From Arenimonas daejeonensis (lineage in GTDB: Bacteria; Pseudomonadota; Gammaproteobacteria; Xanthomonadales; Xanthomonadaceae), in contig NZ_CP042453.1 in assembly GCF_007993735.1 (NCBI RefSeq), positions 1,488,001-1,552,000 on the forward strand: DNA of 64,000 bases, written 5' to 3'. A program made the translations under genes and the position numbers. The notes under the pieces were generated by a model. It was given only the letters and a program-made list of their open reading frames with translations, had not been told where the DNA came from and made no database searches. Each line of letters opens with the position of its first letter. The stretch's first letter is position 1. This document shows, piece by piece, positions 1 to 9,136 of this stretch.

Positions 1-266
1 GCTGCTGATCCTGGCCGGACGCCGACGGCTGGTCGCGATCGCTGCCGAGGTCAAGCAGCGCCGCGGCCTTCCCGTCCGCGACCTGGACCGCGAGTCGCGC
101 ATCCTCGCCCGGGGCCAGGGCCTCGCCCGTCGCCTGGGCCTGCCGTCCGACCTTGCGCACGGCCAGTTGACCCCTGGTCATCGCCGATGCCTGTCGACAG
201 CAAGGGCTTGCACCTGATCCCGATCAAGGCGCGACCCCGGCCGCGGCAGGCAGTCTTGTTTCCACC
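1..266 (+). CDS. Chorismate mutase (AroQ type), C-terminal part, gene begins outside window
   Basis: Reading from base 2 gives the C-terminal half of an AroQ-fold chorismate mutase: an Arg-rich helix (GRRRLVAIAAEVKQ), the GLPVRD turn, REs-type residues (DRESRILARGQ), and a last helix ending LVIADACRQQ. AroQ enzymes convert chorismate to prephenate. The frame breaks at 171-174, where ACCCCTGG probably stands for ACCCTGG. With that one base removed, the frame stays open to the ubiT ATG at 267 and continues in frame, so either the stop codon is missing through another error or this is a chorismate mutase-UbiT fusion. The end given here is the base before ubiT. Similarity is from memory of the family; the N-terminal half is not visible. 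Confidence 0.55.
214..227. promoter_or_regulatory. FNR-type box upstream of ubiT
   Basis: CTGATCCCGATCAA matches the FNR/CRP-family consensus TTGAT-N4-ATCAA at 9 of 10 arm positions. It lies 39 bases before the ubiT ATG, inside the tail of the chorismate mutase frame. This suggests an internal, anaerobically induced promoter for ubiT-nadA-nadB. The position is seen; the regulation is inferred from the other boxes in this window. Confidence 0.55.
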
Positions 267-788
267 ATGACCGTTACCGATCCGGATGTTTCGCCGCTGT
301 CCCGTGCCGTGCTGCGCGTTTTCCCGCCGCCGGCGCGCTGGGCACCGCTGCTGCGCCTGTTGCCATCCGACTGGCAACGCCGCGCGCTCGAAGCGGCCGT
401 GACACGCCTGCTGGCCGAACCGCTGCGCTGCAACCAGCTGGATTTCATGCGTGGTCGGCGCCTGGGCATCGAAGTGCCGGACCTCGGCCTGAACTGGGTG
501 CTGTCGCTGGAGGGCGACCGCCTGCGCGCCACCGACGAACCGGCGCAGGCCACCGTGCGCGGCAACGCCACCGACCTGCTGCTGCTGGCCAGCCGACTGG
601 AGGATGCCGACACGCTGTTCTTCCAGCGCCGTCTCGAGCTCACCGGCGACACCGAGCTTGGGCTCACCGCACGCAACCTGCTTGATCGCTTGCCCTGGGA
701 GTCGGTGCCGCTGGGCATGCGCATCCTGCTCAACCGCGGCGCGCGGGCCGCCCGCGAAGCCCGTCGCCTGCAGGGGGCCGGATCATGA
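267..788 (+). CDS. ubiT: UbiT, SCP2-domain accessory factor of O2-independent ubiquinone synthesis
   Basis: A 173-residue protein with an SCP2-like lipid-binding fold. N-terminal amphipathic helices (about 10-50) are followed by the SCP2 core, with a GRRLGIEVPDLGLNW strand pair and the ATDLLLLASRLEDADTLFFQRRLELTGDTELG segment typical of UbiT/YhbT. In E. coli, UbiT with UbiU and UbiV is needed for ubiquinone synthesis without oxygen, probably by binding the prenylated intermediates. ubiU and ubiV lie 4-6 kb downstream in this window, which supports the call. ATG 267 is preceded by an FNR-type box. The frame is open upstream into a chorismate mutase. The stop overlaps the nadA ATG by four bases (ATGA), so the two are translationally coupled. 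Confidence 0.85.
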   Translation: MTVTDPDVSPLSRAVLRVFPPPARWAPLLRLLPSDWQRRALEAAVTRLLAEPLRCNQLDFMRGRRLGIEVPDLGLNWVLSLEGDRLRATDEPAQATVRGNATDLLLLASRLEDADTLFFQRRLELTGDTELGLTARNLLDRLPWESVPLGMRILLNRGARAAREARRLQGAGS

Positions 789-1800
789 ACACGCAGACGG
801 GTCCGTGCTGGCGTCCGGAACTGGAACACGAATACGCCGGACTGATCGAAAAGCTCGAGAAGCTGCTGCCCTGCCTGGAAGTGCCGCTGCATCTTCCGTG
901 GATCGACGCCATCCGGCGGCTCAAGCGCGAACGGGGCGCGGTGGTGATGGCACACAGCTACCAGTCGCCCGAGATCTTCCATGGCGTGGCGGACGTCACC
1001 GGCGACTCGCTGGCGCTGGCACAGGCGGCCGCGGACTGCGACGCACCGGTCGTCGTGCTGTGCGGCGTGCACTTCATGGCCGAGACCGCGAAGATCCTGG
1101 CACCGCACGTGAAGGTGCTGATACCGGATATGGAAGCCGGGTGTTCGCTGGCCGACTCGATCACCGCGGCCGACGTGCGTGCCCTCCGGGCGCGGCACCC
1201 GGGCGCGCCGGTGGTCAGCTATGTCAACACCACCGCCGAAGTGAAGGCGGAGTCCGACGCCTGCTGCACGTCCGCCAACGCGGTGCAGGTGGTCGAGGCG
1301 ATGGGTGCCGACAAGGTCATCTTCCTGCCCGACCGCTACCTGGGCGCCTACGTCGCCAGCCAGACGGCGGTCGAACTGGTGCTCTGGAACGGGCGCTGCG
1401 AAGTGCACGAGACCTTCACCGCCGCGCAGGCGCGGCACGCGCGCGAGCGCTTCGACGCGCGGCTGGTCGCGCACCCGGAGTGCCCGCCCGAGGTGCTGGC
1501 CGAAGCCGACTTCGTAGGTTCCACCAGCGCCATGGGCCGCTGGCTTGAACGCGAGCAGCCCGAACGTGTCGCGCTGATCACCGAATGTTCGATGGCCGAC
1601 AACCTGCGGCTGGCCTTCCCGGGACCGAGTTCATCAAGCCCTGCAATCTCTGCCCGCACATGAAGCGCATCACCCTGCAGAACATCTACACCTGCCTGCG
1701 CGATCTCGGCAACGAGGTGCGGGTGCCGGACGACACCATCGTGCGGGCACGGCTGGCACTGCAGCGCATGCTGGCGGTGGGTCGCGGCGAAAAGGTCTGA
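785..1800 (+). CDS. nadA: Quinolinate synthase NadA (one frame disruption)
   Basis: NadA condenses iminoaspartate with dihydroxyacetone phosphate to quinolinate, using a [4Fe-4S] cluster with three Cys ligands. Those Cys are visible in CGVHFMAE, DACCTSANA and CNLCPHMKR. The substrate motifs MAHSYQSPEI and ITECSMADN are also present. One base is missing near 1620: TTCCCGGGACC probably stands for TTCCCAGGGACC, which restores FPGTEFIKPCNLCPHM. Corrected length is about 338 residues, normal for the family. The ATG overlaps the ubiT stop and nadB follows directly, so ubiT-nadA-nadB look co-transcribed. The break is judged a sequence error because both halves are fully conserved. Confidence 0.93.
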
Positions 1801-1805
1801 GCGCG

Positions 1806-3359
1806 GTGCCGGCTCCCTGGTGGTGGTGGGTGCCGGCGTCGCCGGATTGTGCGTGGCGCTGTCCGCGGCGCCCCGGCGCGTGCTGCTGATCAGCCGCGGA
1901 AACGGTGACGGGGCGACGAGCCTGGCCCAGGGCGGGATCGCGGCCGCGTTGGCCGCGGGCGACCATCCCGGCCGGCATGCGGCCGATACCCTGGCTGCCG
2001 GCGCCGCGCACAACGACATCGCCGCGGTGAGGCGGCTCGTGCATGCGGCGCCGGGTGCGATCCGTTGGCTGGCCGCCTGGGCGTGCCTTTTGATCGCGAC
2101 GACCAGGGCAGGTGGCAGCTCGGCCGCGAAGGCGGCCATTACTGTGCCCGCATCGTGCATGCGGGCGGCGATGCCAGTGGCCGCGAACTTGTCGCCGCGC
2201 TGGCGCGCGCTGCCGACGGGGCATCGCATATCGAACGGTACGAGGGCTGGATGCTCGAGGCCCTGCATCTGGATGCGGGCGCCGTCTCGGGCGTGCGGCT
2301 GCGTGGGTGCCGTGGGCAGGGGATGCGCGAAATCGAAGCGAGCGACGTGGTGATGGCCACCGGAGGCATCGGCGCTTTGTTCGCGGCCACCACCAATCCG
2401 CCGGGCGCCGACGGCGCCGGATTGGCCCTGGCGCTGTTGGCCGGCGCGGCGGCACGCGACCTCGAGTTCGTGCAGTTCCATCCGACCGCGCTGGACGTGC
2501 CTGGCATGAGCCCGCTGCCGCTGGTCACCGAAGCCCTGCGCGGCGCGGGTGCCGTGCTCGTGGACGAAGGTGGCGCGCGGCTGATGCCTTTGTGCATCCA
2601 CTGGCGGACCTGGCACCCCGCGACGTTGTCGCGCGCCGGATCTGGTCGCACCAGCAGGCCGGTGGCCGGGCCTGGCTGGACGCCACGGTGTTGAGCCCGA
2701 CGGCGTGGCGGCAGTTCCCGACGGTGCGTTCACTCTGCCTGGCGCATGGCTTCGATCCGTGCACGCAACCGGTGCCGGTGACGCCGGCGGCACATTTCCA
2801 CATGGGAGGCATCGCGGTTGACGCTTTCGGGCGCAGCACGCTGCCCGGCCTCTACGCCGTCGGCGAGGTGGCCTGCAACGGCGTGCACGGCGCCAACCGC
2901 CTGGCCAGCAACTCCCTGCTCGAAGGCGTGGTGTCGGGGCGCCGCCTCGGCGCGCTCCTGCGTGACGTCGTGCCATCGCCCGGCCGGCAGGGGCGATCCG
3001 GCTGGAACGTGCTGCCGGAAAGCGCCGGCGAAGCGGCGCTGGCGCGTCTGCGCGACCTGCTCTGGCGCAGCCTGGGCCCCGTGCGCGAAGAAACGACGAT
3101 GTGCCGGGCCGTTGCGGAAATCCGCGCTGATCATGCGCTTGCGACGAGTTGGCAGGCGCAATTGGCAGGGCGGTTGTTGCAGGCGGCCAGGGCGCGGCAG
3201 CTCAGCCTGGGCGCACACCACCGCGGCGACGCCCCGCGCATCGACTCCATACCCCAGCGAATCGCTACGCTTGCGTACGGCGAAATAGTTGATGGCAGTC
3301 AGACACAACGACGCCGTGTGATGAAAGAATCACGCATTCCCCCAAGGAAATCGCCATGA
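1806..3359 (+). CDS. nadB: L-aspartate oxidase NadB (three frame disruptions)
   Basis: NadB is an FAD enzyme that oxidises L-aspartate to iminoaspartate, the NadA substrate, using O2 or fumarate. The Rossmann motif VVGAGVAGL, the SLAQGGIAA loop, [10 protein letters not shown], the HPTAL segment, [18 protein letters not shown] and [14 protein letters not shown] are all present, but in three frames. Breaks lie near 1815 (CCCCTGG read as CCCTGG, which would let GTG 1806 start MPAPLVVVGAG), near 2077 (GCCCTGG read as GCCTGG) and near 2588 (a T run). Corrected length is about 518 residues. The last 40 or so codons after LGAHHRGDA resemble no NadB tail I know and overlap the fabA ATG, so the true stop may be earlier. 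Confidence 0.88.
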
Positions 3360-3877
3360 ACGTGCCCCTTCCCCATTCCTTCGACCGAAGTCAGCTGCTC
3401 GAATGCGCCAGTGGTGCGATGTTCGGCCGCGACGGTGCGCGCCTGCCCTCGGATCCGATGCTGATGTTCGACCGCATCACCGAGATCCGCGAGGACGGTG
3501 GCAAGTACGGCAAGGGTTTCATCCGCGCCGAACTCGATATCCGTCCCGACCTGTGGTTCTTCGCCTGCCACTTCACCGACGACCCGGTGATGCCCGGCTG
3601 CCTGGGCCTGGATGCGATGTGGCAGCTGGCCGGCTTTTTCCTGCCCTGGCTGGGCGAGCCCGGCCGTGGTCGCGCGCTCGGCGTCGGCCTGGTGAAGTTC
3701 ACCGGCCAGGTGCTGCCGACGGCGAAGCTGGTGACCTACGAGATCGACATCCGCCGCGTCGTGCGCGGGCGCCTGAAGATGGTGCTCGCCGATGGCCGCA
3801 CCCTGGTGGACGGCCGCGAGATCTATACCGCCGAAGAGCTGCGCGTCGGCCTGTTCACTTCGACCAAGGACCTGTGA
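3356..3877 (+). CDS. fabA: 3-hydroxydecanoyl-ACP dehydratase/isomerase FabA
   Basis: A 173-residue hot-dog-fold enzyme that dehydrates 3-hydroxydecanoyl-ACP and isomerises trans-2- to cis-3-decenoyl-ACP, the entry to anaerobic unsaturated fatty acid synthesis. The catalytic His is in [20 protein letters not shown] and the catalytic Asp in [10 protein letters not shown]. Full FabA length. A good Shine-Dalgarno (AAGGAAAT) precedes ATG 3356. fabB starts three bases after the stop, the usual fabAB pair. Confidence 0.96.
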   Translation: MNVPLPHSFDRSQLLECASGAMFGRDGARLPSDPMLMFDRITEIREDGGKYGKGFIRAELDIRPDLWFFACHFTDDPVMPGCLGLDAMWQLAGFFLPWLGEPGRGRALGVGLVKFTGQVLPTAKLVTYEIDIRRVVRGRLKMVLADGRTLVDGREIYTAEELRVGLFTSTKDL

Positions 3878-3879
3878 CG

Positions 3880-5094
3880 ATGCGTCGTGTCGCGATCACC
3901 GGCATGGGCATCGTCTCGTGCCTGGGCAATGAACTCGATGAAGTCTCCGCGGCGCTGCGCGCGGGCCGTTCCGGCATCCGCCACCAGCCGCAGGCCGCCG
4001 AGCGCGGGCTGCGCAGCACCGTCGGCGGTGCGCCGGAGCTTGACCAGGCCGCGCGCATCGACCGCAAGCAGCTGCGTTTCATGGGCGACGCCGCCGCGTT
4101 CGCGCACGTGGCGATGCAGGGCGCCATCGCCGATGCCGGCCTGGACGACGCGGCGGTCCGCAATCCGCGCACCGGCCTGATCGCCGGCTCCGGTGGCGGT
4201 TCTTCGCAATGGCAGGTGGAAGCCGCCGACCTGCTGCGCGAACGCGGCGTGCGCAAGGTCGGTCCGTACATGGTGCCGCGCACGATGACCTCGACGGTGT
4301 CTGCCAACCTCGCCACCGCCTTCGGCATCCAGGGCGCCAGCTATTCGATCGGCGCCGCCTGCGCGACCTCGGCGCACTGCATCGGCGCCGCCGCCGACAT
4401 GATCCTGGCCGGCCGCCAGGACATCGTCTTCGCCGGTGGCGGCGAGGAACTGCACTGGACCCTGAGCCTGGAGTTCGACGCGATGGGCGCGCTGTCCACG
4501 CACCACAACGAGCATCCTGAAACCGCCTCGCGTCCGTACGACGCCGGCCGCGACGGCTTCGTCATCGCCGGCGGCGCCGGCATGCTGGTGCTCGAGGACT
4601 ACGACCACGCCCGCGCCCGCGGCGCCCGCATCCATGCGGTGCTGGCGGGTTACGGCATCACCTCGGACGGCGCCGACATGGTCGCGCCCTCGGGCGAGGG
4701 CGCGGTGCGCTGCATGCGCATGGCGATGGCCGGCGTGGACGCGCCGGTCGATTACCTCAACACCCACGGCACCTCGACGCCGCTGGGTGACCTAGTGGAA
4801 CTGCGCGCCGTGCGCGAAGCCTTCGGTGACGCGGTGCCGCCGCTGTCCTCGACCAAGGCGCTGTCGGGCCATTCGCTGGGCGCCGCCAGCGTGCACGAGG
4901 CGATCTACTGCCTGCTGATGATGCGCGACGGCTTCATCGCCGGCTCGGCCAACATCGAGACCCTGGATCCGCAGGCCGAAGGTTTCCCGATCGTGCGCGA
5001 AAGCCGCGACGCGAAACTGGACACGGTGATGTCGAACAGCTTCGGCTTCGGCGGCACCAACGCCACCCTGGTGTTCCAGCGCGACCGGGGCTGA
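3880..5094 (+). CDS. fabB: Beta-ketoacyl-ACP synthase I FabB
   Basis: A 404-residue condensing enzyme that elongates cis-3-decenoyl-ACP in unsaturated fatty acid synthesis. The Cys-His-His triad is visible in [23 protein letters not shown] and [11 protein letters not shown], and the C-terminal GTNATLVF ends the thiolase fold. The gene is intact. It is coupled to fabA, with ATG 3880 three bases after the fabA TGA, and ends four bases before the convergent ubiV stop at 5098, leaving no room for a separate terminator. Confidence 0.96.
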   Translation: MRRVAITGMGIVSCLGNELDEVSAALRAGRSGIRHQPQAAERGLRSTVGGAPELDQAARIDRKQLRFMGDAAAFAHVAMQGAIADAGLDDAAVRNPRTGLIAGSGGGSSQWQVEAADLLRERGVRKVGPYMVPRTMTSTVSANLATAFGIQGASYSIGAACATSAHCIGAAADMILAGRQDIVFAGGGEELHWTLSLEFDAMGALSTHHNEHPETASRPYDAGRDGFVIAGGAGMLVLEDYDHARARGARIHAVLAGYGITSDGADMVAPSGEGAVRCMRMAMAGVDAPVDYLNTHGTSTPLGDLVELRAVREAFGDAVPPLSSTKALSGHSLGAASVHEAIYCLLMMRDGFIAGSANIETLDPQAEGFPIVRESRDAKLDTVMSNSFGFGGTNATLVFQRDRG

Positions 5095-5097
5095 GGC

Positions 5098-5976
5098 CTA
5101 TCCCGGTGGCAGGCCCGGTTTGCCGGGCTGTCCGTGCCAGTAGCCGTTCACCGCGCCCCGGCGCGGCGGCGGTGTCGGCGAATGCCGGGCGAGGTCGAAG
5201 TGATCCACCACCTCGCGCATGCCTTCGACCTGCGGGTACAGGCGCAGCCGGTCGACGCCCAGCGCCCGCAGGGCAGGCAGTTCGGGGCCGAGATCGGTCA
5301 CTTCCTCGCCCTGGATCTGGACGCCGTTGATGCGCAGGAAAGCCTCGCCCTCGCGCGTGGCCAGCGGCAGGCCATCCGGGTGTTCAATGCAGCGGAAGCC
5401 GCAAGCGTCCTTGGCGACGTCGAGCGCACGTGCGGTGAAGCAGCGCGCGGAATAGGCCAGCGGCAGCCGGCCCCAGGCGATCACCTCCAGTTCCGGCGGC
5501 GCATGGCCCTCCGCGCGGTACGCGGCCAGCAGTTCCGCGATCAGGTCCAGGCCCTGTTCGACGCCGGGCACCCAGCGGCGCAGGCCGTCCTCGGCCAGCA
5601 TCGCCAGCGCGCGGTGGTTGTAGATGTTCAGGCTGGGCCCGGCGACGAAGGGCAGGCCACGTTCGCGGCACAGTTGCACGGCGGTGAGGTCGTTGGCCTC
5701 GATCACGAAGCCGCCGTGGTCGAGCATGCGCATCACGGCGTTGAGTTCGGATTCGGCCTCGACCAGGGCCAGGCTCGACAGCACCACCTCCTTGCCGGCG
5801 GCCGTGAGCTCCTCCGCCAGCGCGATCCAGTCGCGCGTGCCGAGTTCGCGGCGTTTGCTGCATACCGTTTCGCCCAGGTAGACGGTATCAACCGGCCAGG
5901 CGGCCGCTTCACGGTAGAAGGCGAGGGCCTGTTCGCGCGGCCAGAAATACTGCAGGGGTCCGAGGCTGAGTCTCAT
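5098..5976 (-). CDS. ubiV: UbiV, [4Fe-4S] U32-family protein of O2-independent ubiquinone hydroxylation
   Basis: A U32 peptidase-family protein of 292 residues starting MRLSLGPLQYFW at 5976. Four cysteines occur at C39, C179, C192 and C196, the spacing of the [4Fe-4S] ligands described for E. coli UbiV (39, 180, 193, 197). UbiU-UbiV hydroxylates the ubiquinone ring without O2, with prephenate proposed as oxygen donor. The gene begins four bases after the ubiU stop, so the two are one operon. A long frame upstream of the chosen ATG lies inside ubiU and is not coding. Chorismate mutase, whose product is prephenate, lies next to ubiT at the start of the window. Confidence 0.93.
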   Translation of the reverse strand: MRLSLGPLQYFWPREQALAFYREAAAWPVDTVYLGETVCSKRRELGTRDWIALAEELTAAGKEVVLSSLALVEAESELNAVMRMLDHGGFVIEANDLTAVQLCRERGLPFVAGPSLNIYNHRALAMLAEDGLRRWVPGVEQGLDLIAELLAAYRAEGHAPPELEVIAWGRLPLAYSARCFTARALDVAKDACGFRCIEHPDGLPLATREGEAFLRINGVQIQGEEVTDLGPELPALRALGVDRLRLYPQVEGMREVVDHFDLARHSPTPPPRRGAVNGYWHGQPGKPGLPPG

Positions 5977-5980
5977 GGGG

Positions 5981-6979
5981 TCAGTGCCAGGCGCGATGGT
6001 AGGGGCCAAGGGTGGTCTGGTGGCCTTCGGCATGTGCCGCCAGCGCCTGCTGCCAGGCGGGTTTCGCCGACCAGTCGGCAGGCGAGGCGGCGTGGCGATC
6101 GATGGCCTCGCGCCAGGTGCGGGTGACGCTGGAGACATAGGCGACGCCACGCTGGCGGCCTTCGATCTTCAACGCCGCGACGCCGGCGCTGGCCAGCCGG
6201 GGCAGCAGTTCCAGCGTGTTGAGGCTGGTGGGTTCCTCGAGCGCATGGAAGGTCTCGCCGCCGACGTTGAAGCGGCCCTTGCAGACGGTCGGGTAGCCCG
6301 CCGGCTCGCCGGGCGAATAGCGGTCCATCAGCATTCCATTCAGGCGCACGCCGCGGCTGCCGTCACCGTGTTCCTCCCAGCGCACGAACTTCGCCGGCGA
6401 ACAGACGCCGTGCCGGTTGGGCGAGGCACCGGTGACATAGCTGGAAAGCTGGCAGCGGCCCTCGACCATGATGCACAGGCTGCCGAAGGCGAAGACCTCG
6501 AGCGGCACCGGCGAGCTCTCGCACAGGCGTTCGACCTGCTGCAGCGACAGTACCCGCGGCAGCACCGCGCGGCTGATGCCGAACCGCTCATGCATGTAGC
6601 GCAGCGCCGGCGCGGTGGTGGCCGAGCCTTGCACGGAAAGGTGCCGGGCCATGTGCGGATGTTCGCGCAACGCGTGCTCGAGCACCGCCATCTCGGCGGC
6701 GATGATCGCGTCGCAGCCCAGTTCCGCGGCGTGGTCGACGGCCGCCTGCCAGACGCGTAGGCGCGAGGTTTCCGGGTAGGTGTTCAGGGCCAGGTAGACC
6801 TTGCGCCCGCGATCGTGCGCATAGGCGATGCCGGCGCGCAGTTCCGCCTCGTCGAAGTTCAGGCCGGGGAAGGCGCGGGCATTGGTCTGGTCGCGGAACC
6901 CGGCGTAGACCGCATCGGCGCCGGCGTCGATCGCCGCGCGCAGGGCCGGCAGGTTGCCGGCGGGACAGACCAGTTGCAT
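5981..6979 (-). CDS. ubiU: UbiU, [4Fe-4S] U32-family protein of O2-independent ubiquinone hydroxylation
   Basis: A 332-residue U32-family protein starting MQLVCPAGNLPAL at 6979. Cysteines at 169, 176, 193 and 233 match the four iron-sulfur ligands known in E. coli UbiU (169, 176, 193, 232). It forms a heterodimer with UbiV. An upstream in-frame ATG at 7036 would add 19 residues but overlaps an FNR-type box, and the family start is MQL/MEL, so 6979 is preferred. Expression is probably anaerobic, from the box at 7036-7049. Confidence 0.94.
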   Translation of the reverse strand: MQLVCPAGNLPALRAAIDAGADAVYAGFRDQTNARAFPGLNFDEAELRAGIAYAHDRGRKVYLALNTYPETSRLRVWQAAVDHAAELGCDAIIAAEMAVLEHALREHPHMARHLSVQGSATTAPALRYMHERFGISRAVLPRVLSLQQVERLCESSPVPLEVFAFGSLCIMVEGRCQLSSYVTGASPNRHGVCSPAKFVRWEEHGDGSRGVRLNGMLMDRYSPGEPAGYPTVCKGRFNVGGETFHALEEPTSLNTLELLPRLASAGVAALKIEGRQRGVAYVSSVTRTWREAIDRHAASPADWSAKPAWQQALAAHAEGHQTTLGPYHRAWH

Positions 6980-7035
6980 CGGGATCTCCTGGGCGGGGCG
7001 GATGTCCATGCTGTACGCCCCGGCACGCAGGGTCA

Positions 7036-7049
7036 TTGACCTGGATCAG
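7036..7049. promoter_or_regulatory. FNR-type box between ubiU and the His-Asp lipoprotein
   Basis: TTGACCTGGATCAG matches TTGAY-N4-RTCAA at 9 of 10 arm positions. It lies 56 bases upstream of the ubiU start (leftward) and 69 bases upstream of the lipoprotein ATG at 7119 (rightward), so it could serve either or both divergent genes. Confidence 0.6.
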
Positions 7050-7118
7050 TTACCGGCCGGGTGGCGGGGTCCACGATGGAGGCCTGCGGTCCCGTCGGGA
7101 CCGGACCGGAGCCCCGCA

Positions 7119-7706
7119 ATGAACCGACCCAGTTCCCGCTTGCTAGCCATGGCGCTGGCCATCCCGCTGTTGGCCGCTGGTTGCGCGCATCGTGCCGCCG
7201 TTGCCCCGGACACGGCCGCGCAGGGCGACCAGGCTATGCATGGCACGCACGACACGCACGACACGCACGACGCGCACGACGCGCACGACGCACACGACGC
7301 ACACGACGCACACGACGCACACGACGCACACGATGCGCACGACGCGACCACGGCGGTCCCCGCCAGCCGCTGGCCCGCCGATGCACCCCTGGTCCGCGGC
7401 ATGTCCCGCATCCGCACCGTGGCGGATGCGCTGGCACACGCCTCGCACGGCCATCTCGACGCCATCCAGGTGCAGGCGCTGGCCGCCGAGCTGAAGTCGG
7501 CGGTGGAAACGATGTTCGTCGAATGCCGGCTCGAACCGGCGCCCGACGCCGCCCTGCATCCGTTGCTGGCCCGTGTGCTGTGGGCCAGCCAGGCGCTGTC
7601 GGATGGAAACTTCGATGCCGACGCCCTTGCGGAACTGCGTGCGGTGCTGGCGCGCTATGCAGAGCTGTTCGAGGAAAGCAGCGTCGACCAGATCGACTCG
7701 GCCTGA
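7119..7706 (+). CDS. Lipoprotein with tandem His-Asp repeat, function unknown
   Basis: A 195-residue protein. It has a lipoprotein signal peptide with lipobox LLAAGC (Cys22), then a low-complexity segment (about 43-75) of three THD and eight AHD triplets, then a helical domain with DALAHASHGHLDAIQVQALAAEL, one Cys in FVECRLEP, and an acidic C-terminus. Such His/Asp runs commonly bind Zn, Ni, Cu or haem. I recognise no family for the C-terminal domain. It is divergent from ubiU across an FNR-type box, which hints at anaerobic expression and perhaps a role in metal or haem supply to the neighbouring NO reductase genes. Its 3' end overlaps the convergent ubiD stop by 52 bases. Confidence 0.8.
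   Translation: MNRPSSRLLAMALAIPLLAAGCAHRAAVAPDTAAQGDQAMHGTHDTHDTHDAHDAHDAHDAHDAHDAHDAHDAHDATTAVPASRWPADAPLVRGMSRIRTVADALAHASHGHLDAIQVQALAAELKSAVETMFVECRLEPAPDAALHPLLARVLWASQALSDGNFDADALAELRAVLARYAELFEESSVDQIDSA
7245..7343 (+). repeat. Eleven 9-bp tandem repeats encoding (T/A)HD
   Basis: Eleven copies of a 9-base unit (ACGCACGAC, then GCRCACGAC) code for three THD and eight AHD triplets. Synonymous variation (GCG/GCA, GAC/GAT) is small, so recent expansion by slippage is likely and copy number may vary between strains. Confidence 0.95.
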
Positions 7707-9136
7707 CGTTCGGCGTCCGGGTCGGGCACGATCGTCTCGCTCCAAACGCGCCGGGTTTCGCCCGGCCACTTGCGGGTCGCGTCCAGCCCCAGCTTGCTGC
7801 CGATGCCCAGCACCGGCGTCGCGAAATCGAGGTAGTCGATCGGCGTGTTCTCAACCAGGAAGCTGTCGCGGGCCGGGTCCACGCGCGTCGACAGCGCCCA
7901 GACCACCTGCGACCAGTCGCGCACATCGATGTCCTCGTCGGTGACGATCACGAACTTCGTGTAGGTGAACTGCCGCAGATAGGACCACACGGCCATCATG
8001 ACCCGGCGCGCATGGCCCGCGTACTGCTTGCGGATGCTCACCACGGCGATGCGATAGGAACAGGCTTCCGGCGGCAGGAAGAAGTCGACGATCTCCGGGA
8101 ACACCTTGCGCAGGATCGGCACGAACACCTCGTTGAGCGCGCCCGCCAGCACCGAGGGTTCGTCCTGCGGCGCGCGTCCCATGTAGCTGCCGTGGTAGAT
8201 CGCGTCGCGGCGCATGCGCAGCCGCTGCACCGTCAGCACCGGGAACTCGCCCTGCGCGTTGTAGTAGCCGGTGTGGTCGCCGAACGGACCTTCGAGGGCG
8301 GTGTCGCCGGGATGGATGAAGCCCTCCATCAGTATCTCGGCGCCGGCCGGTGCGTCGAGCCCGGTCAAGGCGCTGTGCCAGACCCGGCTGCGGGCGCCGC
8401 GCAGCAGGCCGGCGAACTCGTATTCCGACAGCGTGTCCGGCACCGGCGCGACGGCGGCGAGCATCGTCGCCGGATCGGCACCGATCGCCACCAGCACCGG
8501 GAAGGGTTTGTCCGGATGCTCGGCACGGAAGTCGGCGTAGTCGAGCGCGCCGCCACGGTGCGGCAGCCAGCGCATGATCACGCGGTTGCGGCCGATCAGC
8601 TGCTGGCGGTAGATGGCGACGTTCTGGCGCGGCTTCCGGGTGCCGCGGGTGATCACCAGGCCGAAGGTGATCAGGCGCGCCACGTCGCCGGGCCAGCAGC
8701 GCTGGATCGGCAGAGCGCCGAGGTCGATGTCCTCGCCTTCGACCACGACTTCGTCGAAGGCCGCGTCCGCGACCTTGCGTGGCGCCACGTGCGCCAGCTG
8801 GGCCAGCTGCGGCCAGCCCGCCAGCGCCTGGCGCAGGCCCGATGGCCAGCGCGGCTCCTTCACCGACGCCAGCAGCTCGCCGAGCTCGCGCAGCGAGGCC
8901 AGCGGCCGGCCGCCCAGGGCCAGCTCGATGCGATCGCGGTGCCCGAACAGGTTGCCGAGCAGCGCGTGCTCCGAACCGACGGGCCGGTTCATCAGCAGGG
9001 CCGGGCCGCCGCGCACCAGCGAAAGCCGGCAAAGCGCGGTGCTCTCGAGGTCGGGATCGACGGGTTCGTCGACATGGCGCAACTGGTCGCGCGCCGAAAG
9101 GGTGGCCAGGAAACCGCGCAGATCGTGATAGGTCAT
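7655..9136 (-). CDS. ubiD: UbiD-family prenylated-FMN decarboxylase
   Basis: A 493-residue UbiD-family decarboxylase starting MTYHDLRGFLATL. The prFMN-binding motif NVAIYRQQLIGRN and the catalytic E/D segment with EGPFGDHTGYY are present, with the C-terminal helix region DPDAERQAESIW. In ubiquinone synthesis it removes the carboxylate of 3-octaprenyl-4-hydroxybenzoate and needs UbiX, not seen here, for its cofactor. The length fits UbiD itself. It overlaps the upstream Cds1-like gene by four bases and is the last gene of the NO-reductase operon. Another aromatic acid substrate cannot be excluded. Confidence 0.88.
   Translation of the reverse strand: MTYHDLRGFLATLSARDQLRHVDEPVDPDLESTALCRLSLVRGGPALLMNRPVGSEHALLGNLFGHRDRIELALGGRPLASLRELGELLASVKEPRWPSGLRQALAGWPQLAQLAHVAPRKVADAAFDEVVVEGEDIDLGALPIQRCWPGDVARLITFGLVITRGTRKPRQNVAIYRQQLIGRNRVIMRWLPHRGGALDYADFRAEHPDKPFPVLVAIGADPATMLAAVAPVPDTLSEYEFAGLLRGARSRVWHSALTGLDAPAGAEILMEGFIHPGDTALEGPFGDHTGYYNAQGEFPVLTVQRLRMRRDAIYHGSYMGRAPQDEPSVLAGALNEVFVPILRKVFPEIVDFFLPPEACSYRIAVVSIRKQYAGHARRVMMAVWSYLRQFTYTKFVIVTDEDIDVRDWSQVVWALSTRVDPARDSFLVENTPIDYLDFATPVLGIGSKLGLDATRKWPGETRRVWSETIVPDPDAERQAESIWSTLLSSNSSA

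Noticed and set aside
224-1474. Long open frame on the minus strand opposite ubiT and nadA
   Set aside because: Its product is Arg/His/Gly-rich without any domain and mirrors codon bias of the real genes on the plus strand. Similar long shadow frames lie opposite most GC-rich genes here.
7245-7343. CRISPR-like array
   Set aside because: The 9-base units are contiguous with no spacers and encode THD/AHD triplets inside a lipoprotein gene.
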